Positions 47,991-59,019 of a stretch of DNA of 64,000 nucleotides are shown in pieces (the first letter of the stretch is position 1; each line of letters begins with the position of its first letter). The notes beneath the pieces are model-generated. The model saw only the letters and a program-made list of their open reading frames with translations. It did not search any database and was not told the origin of the DNA. The position numbers and the translations under genes are program-made. The stretch comes from Heterodera schachtii (taxonomy: Eukaryota; Nematoda; Chromadorea; Rhabditida; Heteroderidae): contig SIJG01000092.1 of NCBI GenBank assembly GCA_023374025.1, forward strand, positions 62,001-126,000. Direction: 5' to 3'.

Positions 47991-49330
47991 ATTTTGTCAT
48001 TTTTAGATTTATTTTGTAATTTAATTAATTTATTTAAAAATTGGATATTAATTGAGTAACGATCGAGGAAGCATTAACATAAAGCCAAAAACAATAAAAA
48101 ATTAAAGAAATTGCTAATGAATTACCAAATAATAAGAAATATTCATTGAATAATATAAATTAAGACATGATATAAATTAACAAATTTTAATATTTAAAAA
48201 TACCAAAAAATTAATGAATATTCTAAACTATATTTAAATCTTTTTTAATATTATTTAAAATAAATTCTTATTTTATTTTAAAAATAGTGTTTAACAAAAT
48301 AATAACTGCGAAAATAATATAAAATAATTAGCAAATGGACACATCACAATATCTCAGAAAACGATCTGTTCGTAAAGATTAATTAATAAAAACAATAATA
48401 TATTCCAAATACAAAAATAAATGAACAATGTAAAAAGCTGAATACTTAATGTTAAAATATTTTTTTTAAAAATTTAAACTAATAAGGACATAAAAATGAA
48501 AAAAAGCAAAAAGAATAAAATGTTATGAAGAAATTTATAAAAAAATTCAGCAATTCAAAATTAAATTAATATTACAAAAATTTCTTTATAAAATGATCAT
48601 TATCCGCAATAAGATAGAAAAATAGAATATTAAAATATTTTCCATTGATCAATAATTTTCAAATTATTTATCGTGAGAATAAAATAAAATAAAAAATTTA
48701 AAAAAATGCAAAAAATATTATTTTAATTTAAATATGGGCGAATGAACAAAGAAGAACAACAATAAAGTGACAGAAGACATGAAAAAAATTGAAAAGCAGT
48801 GAGAAAATAAAACAAAAAATGAAAATATAAAAATATAAATTTTTGTGAGAATTAAATGAAAGATTTTTAATGAAAAACAATTAGATAAACTGAATATCTT
48901 TAATAGCAATAAAATATAAAATAAAAATAATAAATAAATAAATATATTCATATGTTTTAATAATTAAAGCATTAAAACAAATGAAAATTTTTTTATATAA
49001 AGATTATTGAGCAACACATCGAAGAATGTTGCAATCATGGGTGTGAAAACAAAAATGTCCATATATTTTTGTTATTTTTGAATAAATTTTGTTCTTTTTG
49101 TGCAAAATCTGCGAACGATTTTTATTGTTTTCGATTGCTTTTTCTTCCCCAATTTAATAATTGTCATATCTCCCTTAATGATTGAAAATTTACTCCAAAA
49201 TTTGTCTTTAGCCGCTTCTTTTTGAATTGTTTCCTAAATAATTATCAAACAACTGCTTTTACACATTATCAAATTACTGCTTTTACACTATTTGCCTTTT
49301 TCCAGAAGCACGAAAACTCTAGTAAATGAA
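47991..49330. other. AT-rich spacer with a higher-complexity patch
   Basis: Mosaic repeat to about 49010. From 49030 to 49320 base composition is more ordinary, with a short tandem ACTGCTTTTACAC (about 49250-49290). No ORF or terminus identified. Confidence 0.3.
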
Positions 49331-50045
49331 AATAAATAAACAATATAAATTTTGAATATTTTATTTAAAATTGATTGAAATTAGAAAATGAAATTAAACT
49401 GAAAAAATAGTCATTATTAACTTAATAAAAAAATATATTATTTTAAATAGTCAAATTGCTAAAATATTTATGAAACATTTTATTATAATAAAAGTGAAAT
49501 TTTTAAATAATCCCATCAATCGCAGATTCTAAAAAATTTATTTATTTTATTTATAAAAATTATATTTAAATTTTTAAATTAATCCCAAAATATTTAATGG
49601 TTTAATTATGTTTTTAAAATTGAAAAATTATGAGAAAATAACAAAAGTATAATTCTCCTCCTTCATTAGAATGATGAATTTTAAGAAAGCACATATAAAA
49701 TTAATTGATTCTTAATTTTGTAAAAACTTTTAATTTATGAAAAGAAAAGCAAAATAATAGACATAAAAATTAATGTAATAAAAACGAATAATATCTAATA
49801 AAATTCAAATGAATAATTAAAAAAATAATAATTATAAAACCAAAAAAAAATACATATAATATTATAAAACCTTTTTATTATAATTCTATTAATTTATTGA
49901 ATAAAATTTTAGTATGACTGTGACTAATGTATAATCAAATAATTTATATCTTAAAATTTATTAAACATTCTTTTTTTATTGGCATCAAAAAAAATTCTGC
50001 TCAAAATATCACAGCAAATCAATTATTAGAAAACATTAAAATAAT
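49330..50045 (+). repeat. Paralogue of 15790-16530
   Basis: Carries the SAQN core (49981-50034, open, G-I-K-K-N-S-A-Q-N-I-T). Immediately downstream, 50115-50320 is a copy of 20640-20850 (TAGAGTTTACTCTGATTAATG), a different join from that seen at 16.5 kb. Confidence 0.7.
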
Positions 50046-50689
50046 CATTATATTAAAAATTTTAATTTTTTATTAATTTTATTTTCTTTAAATTTTTATT
50101 AATTATTTATTATTATAGAGTTTACTCTGATTAATGTGAATTTATTAAATATAGAAATAATAATTTAAAGTAATGAAGAAGACCAATAATTAATCGGCTA
50201 CTTACATTTGACAGAAATAACCATTTTAATATTATTAATTACATTATTTGCTAAGATTTAATTCTACTTAATTAAAGAATTAAAAAAATTCACATTTCTA
50301 TTTAAAAATAAACCTTTTTTGGATATATATGAAAATAGATAAATTCTCTAATGTAAAATAAGAAAAATTATAAATAAATTAATATCTACTATAAACAGAA
50401 ATGTTATGATTAATATTGAATATTCTTGATTATTAAATAATTTTTCAAATAACTCCAAATTAATTTATTAAATTAAGTAAACATTTTGCATAAATTTAAT
50501 AAGCATTTTTATCGTAATGCTATTATCCGATTTAAAAGATGGAAAACCTTTGCTTTACTATTTAAGTAAAATGCAAAAATAGGCTAAATTGAATATTAAT
50601 ATTTTAATGTTTTAATTTAAAAAAAACCAAAAGCATGTTTTAATGAAAAGTAATTAGATAAATATAAAATTTAAAAAATCATTATTAAT

Positions 50690-51540
50690 TTTCTTCAAGA
50701 AATTAAGCGAATTGTAAGCCATAAATTAATCTCCTTTTTTGCATAGTTTACATTTTAACTGCTACTGTTCCCGGGACGAGAATAATATCGGGTTTCGGGT
50801 CAATTGACAAATTTTTTTATTTATGTTCAAAAATCAATAAAAAAAAATTCTATTCGAATCAAAAAATCAGTAAAAATTTTCTGTGGCTCTTTTTATAAAA
50901 AAAAATTTTGGGAACCCGGCGGGGGGGGGGGGGGCTTATTTCCAATTAATTCTCATAAATAGGGCACCAATTTATAGTTGTAAAAACTGCAAAAATAATT
51001 AGTTTTTACCCCCAAAAATAAGGAGCTAAAAATAAGAAAATAGTTGCTAGAAAAGTTTCTAAATTAATGAGTGTAAAATCTAAAATTATAATGTGAGAGA
51101 ATTTATGTTCTCTTCCCGACTAGGGAAATTTCTCGGCTTTTAGTCTCGAAAAGAGAAATTTTTACACTTGTTAAGGATGACAATTGCGGGGAGGGGGTCA
51201 CCGGCGAAAGGGGAAAGAGAAAAAATTATTAGAAATTAAAACAAATTATTTTAATAAAATTCATTAAAAATGGAAAAAAATTTCCGGCCCAAAAAATTCA
51301 ACTAAGATTAAATGAGATTTGAAACCATTAATATATAAAAGTAGAAAAGGTGGCAAATAATTTGTAAACAATGCCTATGAGATTTTAATTCTTTTTCAAA
51401 CAATAAATATTTTAATAAAAATAAATTAAATTCATAAAAAATAAATTTTCATTAGAAGAAATAAATTAAAAATATTTTAGTAATACGAGGCCGAAGAAGT
51501 TCGTCTGCTTGTGTTGGAGGACACTGTGAGTACATGAATA
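50690..51540 (+). repeat. Paralogue of 5330-5800 with extra sequence
   Basis: Shares both ends with 5330-5800 (AATATCGGGTTTCGG and TTGAAACCATTAATATATAAA). The middle (about 50910-51250) contains a G14 run and a hAT-like patch related to 26503 (GTTGCTAGAAAAG, GAGTGTAAAATC). The GTGGCAAATAATTTG intron is retained here but deleted in the 5.7-kb copy. Confidence 0.6.
51490..51525 (+). other. Candidate micro-exon, SEDT type, best preserved
   Basis: Exactly 36 nt, open: A-E-E-V-R-L-L-V-L-E-D-T. It starts after ATACGAG and ends at an intact GTGAGT (51526). The family intron ACATGAATAAAACAACAC follows. Aligned copies are at 37092/41115, 20122, 5768, 4115 and 55128. The acceptor context TAATACGAG lacks a polypyrimidine run, the weakest point of the exon reading. 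Confidence 0.42.
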
Positions 51541-51557
51541 AAACAACACATTTTAAC

Positions 51558-52099
51558 TAGAAAGAACCGGCGGTGCCGATAGGCGCCGCCGGGGAAAATT
51601 TTGAAAATTTGAGTGTGATTAGTTACCAGATTTTCAACAAAAAGGCTAATTTTTGGGATTACTAACTCAATTTGTACGGATTTTCTTTAAAAAATGATGA
51701 AGGTGTGTCAGTTAAAAGAAAAATATAAAGGAATCATATTTCTCGATAGGAAACAAATGAATATACAAAAAAAAATTTCAAAATATTTTAATTTCTGTGG
51801 AGGAATTGAACAAGAGGAAAAAAGAAGGGAAAGTCAAGGAGAATAGCCACTAGGCCATTTGCACATATGGTAGTGTTACTTTTAAAGAACATATTAATTA
51901 TTTTTTTAAATTTTTTCCGTTTACTCCAATTCCCATCACTAATTTTTCACTCACAAATCAGACCTTCATTCTTACCAGTGCTTGTTTTTCCCGGTTCCCG
52001 GATGCCCTACCGGGAACGGAAAATAAATTTTCAAAATCCGGGACCGGGACCTGGATCTCGGATGACCGGAAATTCCCGGCCCGGTCCCGCTTCACTCTA
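51558..52099. mobile_element. hAT-type element, 542 bp
   Basis: Ends TAGAAAGAACCGG and, complementary on the right, TAGAGTGAAGCGG (10 of 13 identical). Perfect 8-bp duplication ATTTTAAC (51550-51557, 52100-52107). Compared with the empty paralogue at 5806-5830, it is inserted in the intron after the SEDT core. The right part is dense in CCGG-rich motifs. The two opposed open frames inside are incidental. Confidence 0.9.
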
Positions 52100-52243
52100 A
52101 TTTTAACCCAATTAAATCTATATAGTGAACAAAATAATAAAAATAAGAATTTAAAAAAGGTGCACGCACTCAACTTTTATAAGATAAAATTTATAAAACA
52201 AAAAACCTAAATATGTACTACAAAATATTTTTATTAATACGAT

Positions 52244-52286
52244 GTCACCAAATCCGTGCATTGGTATCTTGGTTTAGGAAAAAACA
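52244..52286 (+). pseudogene. SEDT-position core, divergent
   Basis: Occupies the exon position (TTATTAATACGATG to GCGAGT). Reads V-T-K-S-V-H-W-Y-L-G-L-G-K-N, which shares only V-T with the 6003 relative. The acceptor is ACGAT. Likely decayed. Confidence 0.25.
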
Positions 52287-52990
52287 GCGAGTTTTAAATA
52301 AATTTTAGAATTATTACATAAACAAATAAATTAAAATATTCTTATGAAAAATACACAACAAATATTGAATCCAATTGAAAAATCTAAGAATAATAATTTA
52401 AAAAAGTGCATTAAATTCTTTTTAAATATTTAATTTAAAAAACTAAAAACAGAAATACTAGGGTAGGTCATGGTCGTTTAACCGACCCTAAACCGAAAAC
52501 CAATGGATCTCAAAAACTAGCCTACCGTATTTTCTCTAATTATCCCCCAATTAAATTCCAATGTTGAAAAGCAAAAAAAGAAAACATGCATGACTGGAAT
52601 CTCTTCGCAAATAAACATGACTCCCCCTCCCCCTATTCAGTCCCTTCCCAAATTTGTAAGCATCGGGATTTTAATTAATAAAATAAATAAAATTTTAGCA
52701 TTAATTTTTCTTTTAAAAGAATTCACCAAAAATTGTCAACAATTTATCATTTCTAATCAATTATGTTTATCATTTAATTATGACCAAATAATTAATTTTG
52801 GAAAACCTATTTATAAAAAAACATTTATTAATAGAATTTAATTATCTCACATTATCTCGAGTAATACGAGAAAAATACCAAGATTAATTAGAATGCTAAT
52901 TGATTTCACCGTAACCGTAATTAGAGAAGCAGTTGAATTCATTTTAATTTTATCAATTACATTATTCTCTAAAATATAATCCTACTAAAT

Positions 52991-53555
52991 CAGGGTTCGG
53001 ATCTGTTCTTATTTATAAGAAATGTTCTGATTTGGAGGTTCCAAATCTTAGAAAATGAAAATGTTCTTATTTCTAAGAAATGTTCTGATTTTGGGCTATT
53101 GTTCTTATTTTGTTCTTATTTCTAAAATATATTCATAATTTTGAAATTTTATGGCAGAATTTCAATATTTTATCAAGAAAATATAAGATTTGAGGCAAAA
53201 TTTGGTCATTTTTGGACAAAATCTGTTAACAAATCGCAATTAAAATTTAAAAAATTTTCCCGGCGGCGCCTATCGGCACCGCCGGAGCCCCTCCCCTCGC
53301 CCATTCACCAAAAGTTTTTTGGAAAATGCGCCGCAAAAAAAGAGTTTAAAAATCTGATTTTTTGATTCCGAATGCACTGAAATTTACGATGTGCTTAATT
53401 CCTCACCAAAATTGTTAAAAATGATCATGGGAGGTGGAAAATATAATAAATAACTGATTTGAAGCAATTTTGCGAAATGTTCTTATTTTTGACCCGAAAA
53501 TCTTATTTTTTGGCCTTGATGTTTTTATTTTGAAAAATTTTCGATCCGAACCCTG
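52991..53555. mobile_element. hAT-type element, 565 bp
   Basis: Perfect 13-bp ends, CAGGGTTCGGATC, and 8-bp duplication TACTAAAT (52983-52990, 53556-53563). The interior contains TGTTCTTATTT repeats, CTGTTAACAAAT, a CGGCGGCGCC..GGCACCGCCG palindrome and GCGCCGCAAAAAA. A sibling interrupted by another element lies at 55790-56770. Confidence 0.93.
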
Positions 53556-54000
53556 TACTAAATTATTAAATAATAAAATAAAATTTTGTAAATAAATATT
53601 TATACAGATTTTTGCTACACAAAATAAAACTTTAATTAAAAGAAACTATTTATCAATTTGAAGGAAAAAAAGAAAACACTAATAATTCAAAAATTTTATT
53701 GACTTTCAAAAAAGTATGTCCAAAAAATTCTGAATTAAAATTTTAAATTTTATAACAATAAGTTTTTTAAACTTTTTAAAAGTGAAAATTAATATTCTGA
53801 TAGAGAACACTTAAAAAGTGAATTAAAAAATAAACCAATTAATTAAGCAATTAATAGAATGCAATCGATTCTTCTAGGCTCCTAAATTATTAATCCGAAA
53901 GAATTTATAACCGAAGTTATGGGTTGCAAAACCTAGAAAAATGACACTAGAAAAACCGTCTATAATTTGAAAAATTTAATTTTTCCTATTGCGCTAAAAA

Positions 54001-54180
54001 ACCGCCGCACACTCGACTACGGCGGGCGGCCAGTAGGTGGGGCGAGACTACGGGCTACGGAAGAAGTCCGCGCGTGATCCGCAGGCGGTTGACTGCGGGG
54101 GCCCTCCGGGCCCCCGCAGTCAACCGTCTGTGGCGCTCGTCAGACTTTTTCCTCCGCCCTCCGTCTCGCCCCACTATTTG
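54001..54180. repeat. GC-rich snapback repeat
   Basis: 54037-54048 (GTGGGGCGAGAC) pairs with 54163-54174. The centre, 54086-54104 with 54108-54126, is a perfect 19-bp arm with a 3-nt loop, so most of 138 bases can fold into one hairpin. G+C content is extreme for the window. The 73-codon frame across it depends on the palindrome and is not convincing. Confidence 0.85.
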
Positions 54181-54419
54181 CTCCGTCTTCGCATGCTCCC
54201 TTTTGCAAAGTTCAAAAACCTGAAGTGTTTTTCGTTTTTTTTGGCTCGCCTAAATTAATTTTTTAATCAAAGTCATTTTTTGAGATTTTTGAGCACCCAT
54301 AACTTTTTTCAATTTCTTTTTTACCCAAAAATTCTTTCAGATTCTTAATTAGCAGACTGTGCGGAATCGATTGATATCAATTTTGTCGCAATTCCATGCG
54401 TTTTGAGTTGTGAACGGTT

Positions 54420-54530
54420 CAGTCCCAAAGGCATTTGGCCATTTCAGTCCCGGGTCTGTAACTCTTCAGGGATTGGTTTCCGCAAAAAAATTCTTTCGGA
54501 TTCTTCCATTACAGACCGAGATCTATCGAT
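54420..54530. repeat. Copy of the fold-back element interior
   Basis: TCCCGGGTCTGTAACTCTTC, AAATTCTTTCGGATTCTTCC and ATTACAGACC are shared with 18273-18346. The 14-bp subrepeats of that element are absent here. Confidence 0.7.
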
Positions 54531-55127
54531 TGGTATATGTTTCGACCATTTTCGGCTCTGGGCCATATGATCAATATTTACCGAATGATCTTTATTACGA
54601 TATTAAAAAGAGTAAAAAAAGACAATAAAAATTAATTTAGACAAATGAATTAATTAATCATTTGTCATAGGGTTTATCATTTAATTATATAACGATAATT
54701 TAACAAAAGTGGATTTTTATTAATACACAAAACAGAATTACTGCAGAATGATTGGAAAAAGAATAAAAGCATTGAAAATTCAATTATTACAATATTCTTT
54801 AATACATATACAATAAATGTTTTCAAATATTAAAATAAATAAAATTAAAAATATAATAATTAAAATAATAGCTCATCAGCATTAATTTATAAAAAATATT
54901 ATTGTTAATTTGCACAATACGAAAATCACAACAAAAAAAAATACAGAAAAAGATAAGCAGGAAAAAAGGAATTTATTCAACACTAAATTCCATAATTATC
55001 ATTCACCAAAGACGATCAAAAATTTAAATGAAAAAGCTTTCAAGTAATTATAATTAAGCATTTAAAAATTATAAAATAAATACAAAAATATATTTAAAAA
55101 ATAACTTAAACAAAATGAAGTGAAGGT

Positions 55128-55163
55128 GCCGACAAAGTGAGGCCTTTGTTTTCAGACTACATC
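55128..55163 (+). other. Candidate micro-exon, SEDT position, open with GTGAGT
   Basis: 36 nt reading A-D-K-V-R-P-L-F-S-D-Y-I end at GTGAGT (55164), then TCATGAATAAACAGG. It keeps A-D/E-x-V-R and the final S-D/E. The base pair before the core is GT, not AG, so the acceptor is lost or lies elsewhere. Confidence 0.36.
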
Positions 55164-55369
55164 GTGAGTTCATGAATAAACAGGAAATATTTAATATAAT
55201 TAAATATAATTCTATAATTAATGCAAGAATAATAAATATATTTTTATTAATGAAATACCAACAAATAATAAAAATAAGAATAAGAATTAAAAAAGTCCAT
55301 TCAAATTTTAATGTTTTAAACAATAATCTTAAAAAATAAGTAAATTAAAATTTTAGAAAAAAAATCAAT

Positions 55370-55520
55370 TTTTTTCGAAAAAAATTTTTTCCCGTTGCGG
55401 CGTCCCGTTAAAATTGACGGGATTTTTACGAGAACAGGAAAAAGACGGGAATCCCGCTCGGGAATCCCGCGCGTTCTTTTTCGTTTTCCCGCTCCCGGAA
55501 AATTTTTTGCCGGACTCTAG
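55370..55520. mobile_element. G+C-rich element fragment
   Basis: CCCGTTAAAATTGACGGG hairpin and repeated GGGAATCCCGC motifs resemble the CCGG-rich end of the element at 51558. No termini found. The minus-strand 84-codon frame across it is not supported. Confidence 0.35.
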
Positions 55521-55639
55521 TTTTTGACCAAAAAAAATAATTTTTTTTTTTCGAGCCATAAATTTCGATTCAACGGTTTTTCGATGATACCCCGGTTTAT
55601 ATCCCATCTTTTTTGCCATTTTGGTGCCTTTTTTGGCGT

Positions 55640-56770
55640 TTTTTATAAATTTCGAAGAATGCCAGCAACAGAGGGAAATTTTTCGAGTTTTGGAAGGGCT
55701 TCGATCTGTCCTGATTTGTCAGATTTGTCCTGATTTTGAGGTCGCAACCAAAATTTTTCTGATTTCTTAAATAAACTCATGTTTTTTGAAACTTTATGGC
55801 AGAATGTCACTTTTTATCAAGGAAATATAAGGTTTGCGCAATATTTGGTCATTTTTTGGGTAAAAATCTGTTAACAACTTGTATTAAAAAGGGTAAGTCC
55901 CCATTTGCGCCTCCACATTTGCGCCTCTACATTTGCACACCCAACATTTGCGACCTCCCAGTATTTACACTTTTTCGCTTATTTTTTGCAAACAAAAAAT
56001 AATAATTAATCAGAAAAATATTAAAGACATTCCCTACAAACGATTAACGATAAATTATTTCATCAAACTGTCTCCGAATAAAAAGTAAGTTCAAGTTTGA
56101 CCCCTCTAGCAGGTGGCGGTTGATTACTTAGAATAATCCAATTTATTAGTCCGCCAGGCAATATGTTTTTGAAAAACACTCGGAGACACAATAATTAACA
56201 TCGGAACGTACAATATAATAATAAATTTATAAAATTTTATCAATTTTTAGCGTTTTACGTTTTTCCGTGGTCCCAATAAGCGCCAAATATTTTGGTAAAA
56301 AAATTAGCTATGCTGTTGAAAAAAAAGTGTGTGAACAATTAACATGTAAATGCCGGGGACGCAATGTGGGAGGCGCAAAAATGGAGGCGCAAATGTGGCA
56401 GTTCCTTAAAAAGTACAAAATTTTTCCCGGCGGTGCCTAATAGGCGATAGGCGCCGGATGCCCCAGTCCCCCAAAATTTTTTGGAAGCGCGCCGCAAAAA
56501 AAGCGTTTTTTAAAGCGAAAAAAGACGTCGATTGGCTTTTAATTACAAAAATTGACTTTTTGTTGAAAATCTATTAACAAATTAGAACGAAATTATTTTA
56601 AAAAAATTTTCATCGCCGGACCCCTCCCTCCCCTCGCCCGTTCAGCAAAAGTTTTTTGGAAAAATGCGCCGCAAAAAAATTGTTAAAAATAGGATTTTTT
56701 GATCCGAATGCACTGAAATTTACGATTTGCTTATTTCCTCCCCAAAATTATTAAATTCGATAAACGGAGG
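55640..56770. mobile_element. Sibling of the 52991 element, interrupted
   Basis: TTTATGGCAGAATGTCAC, CAAGGAAATATAAG, AAATCTGTTAACAA and, after the insertion, CCCGGCGGTGCC, GCGCCGCAAAAAAA and CGAATGCACTGAAATTTACG follow the order of 53145-53390. A second GCGCCGCAAAAAA unit at 56660 suggests internal duplication. Outer termini are unclear. Confidence 0.6.
55892..56405. mobile_element. Element with ACATTTGCGCCTCC end repeats, 514 bp
   Basis: Perfect 8-bp duplication TTAAAAAG (55884-55891, 56406-56413). Left end GGTAAGTCCCCATTTGCGCC, right complementary end GGAACTGCCACATTTGCGCC. Each end has two to four copies of a 14-bp ACATTTGCGCCTCC-like unit, closely similar in size and sequence to GACATTTGCGGACC at 18013. 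Nested inside the element at 55640-56770. Confidence 0.88.
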
Positions 56771-57279
56771 CAAAAAATATAATAATTAATGCATTTTGAT
56801 CGAATAAATTGTAAAATTAAATACACAAATTTAATCCAATAAATTTTTTATATTTAATACATAACCAATAAAATAAATTTATTTTTATTAAAAAAATATG
56901 AGCAAAATAAAAAAATTTATAAAGATATAATTTAATGAAGAACACCAATCAAAGAATATAACAGCGTATTTTTATAATTACTTTATAAAATTTTAAAATT
57001 TGAATATGTAAAATCATTCTTTATTTAATTAAAAATAACTTCTCTCTTTTTTTAATATTATTTATTTATTTTTCAATCTTTATATCATAGACTTTTTTCC
57101 GATGAAAAGCAACAAAAAAATTTAACAGAACTTAATTTAAATAATTTTTAATAACTTATTATTATTTTTAAATGTTTGTCTTATGATAATGGAATTAAAA
57201 TTAACATTTAAATAGAAAATATTAAATAAACTTCTACAAAAAAATGAACTAATAAATATTCGTATTTTTAATATTTAAT

Positions 57280-57380
57280 GTGGCAAATATTGTAAAAAAA
57301 TAAATATTCCAATGAGATTTTAGTCATTTTCAAACAATGAATATTTTATTAAAAATAAATTAATTCATAAAAAATAATTT
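57280..57380 (+). repeat. GTGGCAAATA intron-like segment
   Basis: Copy of the segment upstream of SEDT cores (also 4424, 17845, 19972, 36950, 51350), but no core follows here. Confidence 0.5.
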
Positions 57381-57534
57381 TAAATTTAGTCAGCAAAAAA
57401 AATTCATTTATCTTGAATTCTCTAATTATCACTAAGCTAAATAATCAAAAATTTAAATGGAAAATTATACTATTTTGTACACTTATAATAATAAAAATAA
57501 AAATATTATTTAAGAATGCTTCTTGAACCTAACC

Positions 57535-57790
57535 CAGTGTTAAGCATTTTGTTAAGCGAATGTTTAAAGATTTGGTCGCTGGCAGCACATTGTTGCCGAT
57601 TACTATAAAGTACCGGTCAACGGGATTATTTTTGAACGCCCATATCTTTTTCCTAACTCATCCAATCGGTTAGCATTTGCTTAGAAAAAGCTTCTTCTCA
57701 TCAATAGCTTTCGAATAATACAAAGATTTTCAAATTTGTGTTTATTTTATTAAAATTTTATTTTAGTGACGAAAATCCAATCCCAACTGA
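57535..57790. repeat. Second copy of the 14213 repeat
   Basis: Shares AAGCATTTTGTTAAGCGAATG and TTTTTGAACGCCCATATC with 14213-14650 and ends TTAGTGACGAAAATCC. Shorter than the first copy. Confidence 0.6.
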
Positions 57791-57799
57791 ACATCCTCT

Positions 57800-59010
57800 A
57801 TTCGTGGACAATCCGTCAGTAAAGTAACTATCCATAAGCAAATTTATTTTTTAAAACACCCGGATTTATTTAAAAGCACGTTAAAATTAATTTAAATCGC
57901 TGAAAAAGTGAATTAATAATTTGTGTTATTTTAAAAAATTATGAAATAATCATTTTTAACGAATTTAGTCGATTAATTGGAAATGTTAAGAATCTATGAA
58001 AATCATATTTGTTAAGTTTAAAAATCATTATTGCAAGATTTTTGATCATTGCTCAAAAAATTATGCGTACGAATTGTCCACCGACGGATTATATAAGATA
58101 TTGAGGCTTTAAACACAAAACAAATTTTTTTCAATTGAGAATATTAATATTATTTTATTCGTTGGAATATATGTTTCTTATAATAAAAACCATTAATTAT
58201 TCCAAACTTTTTAAATATAATTTAATTTAAAAAATTAATAAATACTAAAAGGGATAAGTGAGAAATTTTTTTTGCACTAAATTTGAGTTCCTACCCGACC
58301 TCGAGCTTTCCGCTCCCGGCATTAAATTAAAAAAACGCCACCTTTTCATTAGATATTTTATTTCTTTTGAATAAACAAACAATTAACAAAAAGGAAACGA
58401 CTAACAAAAATTTTAAATTTGAATTTTTAAGAATTTATTCTTTAAATTAGTTGTTTAAAATAATTTAAAAATAATATATTTACCAAAATCAAGTTTTTAA
58501 AATAATTCATTTAGTAATTTAAAACTTATTATATAATTGGACATTTTTCAAAATTACCGAGGAAGCGTTAAGTTAATACACAGGAGAACATGAAAAAAGC
58601 ACAAAAAATTAATAATTATTTAAAATAAAATGCAGAAAGTGGTAAGAAATAATATTAGAATAGCAAATGAAAAATCCATAAATTTAACAGAAGCCAATCA
58701 ACACTAGTCGTAAAAGCCAACATTGGATCAGCGAGAAAGTTAAAAAATATATATATACTCAGAGCTTGCCTAATAAAATTATTTTCTCAAAATAAATTAA
58801 ATAGTTATATAAATATAAAAATAAATGAATAATACAAATCTGAATATTTTAAGAAAAGTTAAAATACATTTTAAAATTTTAACACAAACCAATATTTAAA
58901 AATTCAAAATAATAAGGACCTAAAAATGATAAAAATAGTGATTAACGTTGAAGAATTTGAATAAATAAAATACGCATTTTCAATCATTAAAAATTTAATA
59001 TATAAAAACT
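57800..59010. other. AT-rich spacer
   Basis: 58030-58120 repeats 19618-19710 (TTTTTGATCATTGCTCAAAA, GGATTATATAAGATATTGAG). A short G+C patch, CCTACCCGACCTCGAGC, lies at 58292. No gene seen. Confidence 0.35.
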
Positions 59011-59019
59011 GTTTATTAT

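Noticed and set aside
50919..50933. G14 run and C14 run (36517-36530) as regulatory or G-quadruplex elements
   Set aside because: Single homopolymers with no repeated G-tract pattern; likely slippage products or length errors.
54037..54258. 73-codon frame across the GC-rich hairpin
   Set aside because: Depends on a palindrome; no paralogue or motif, so base composition alone explains the opening.
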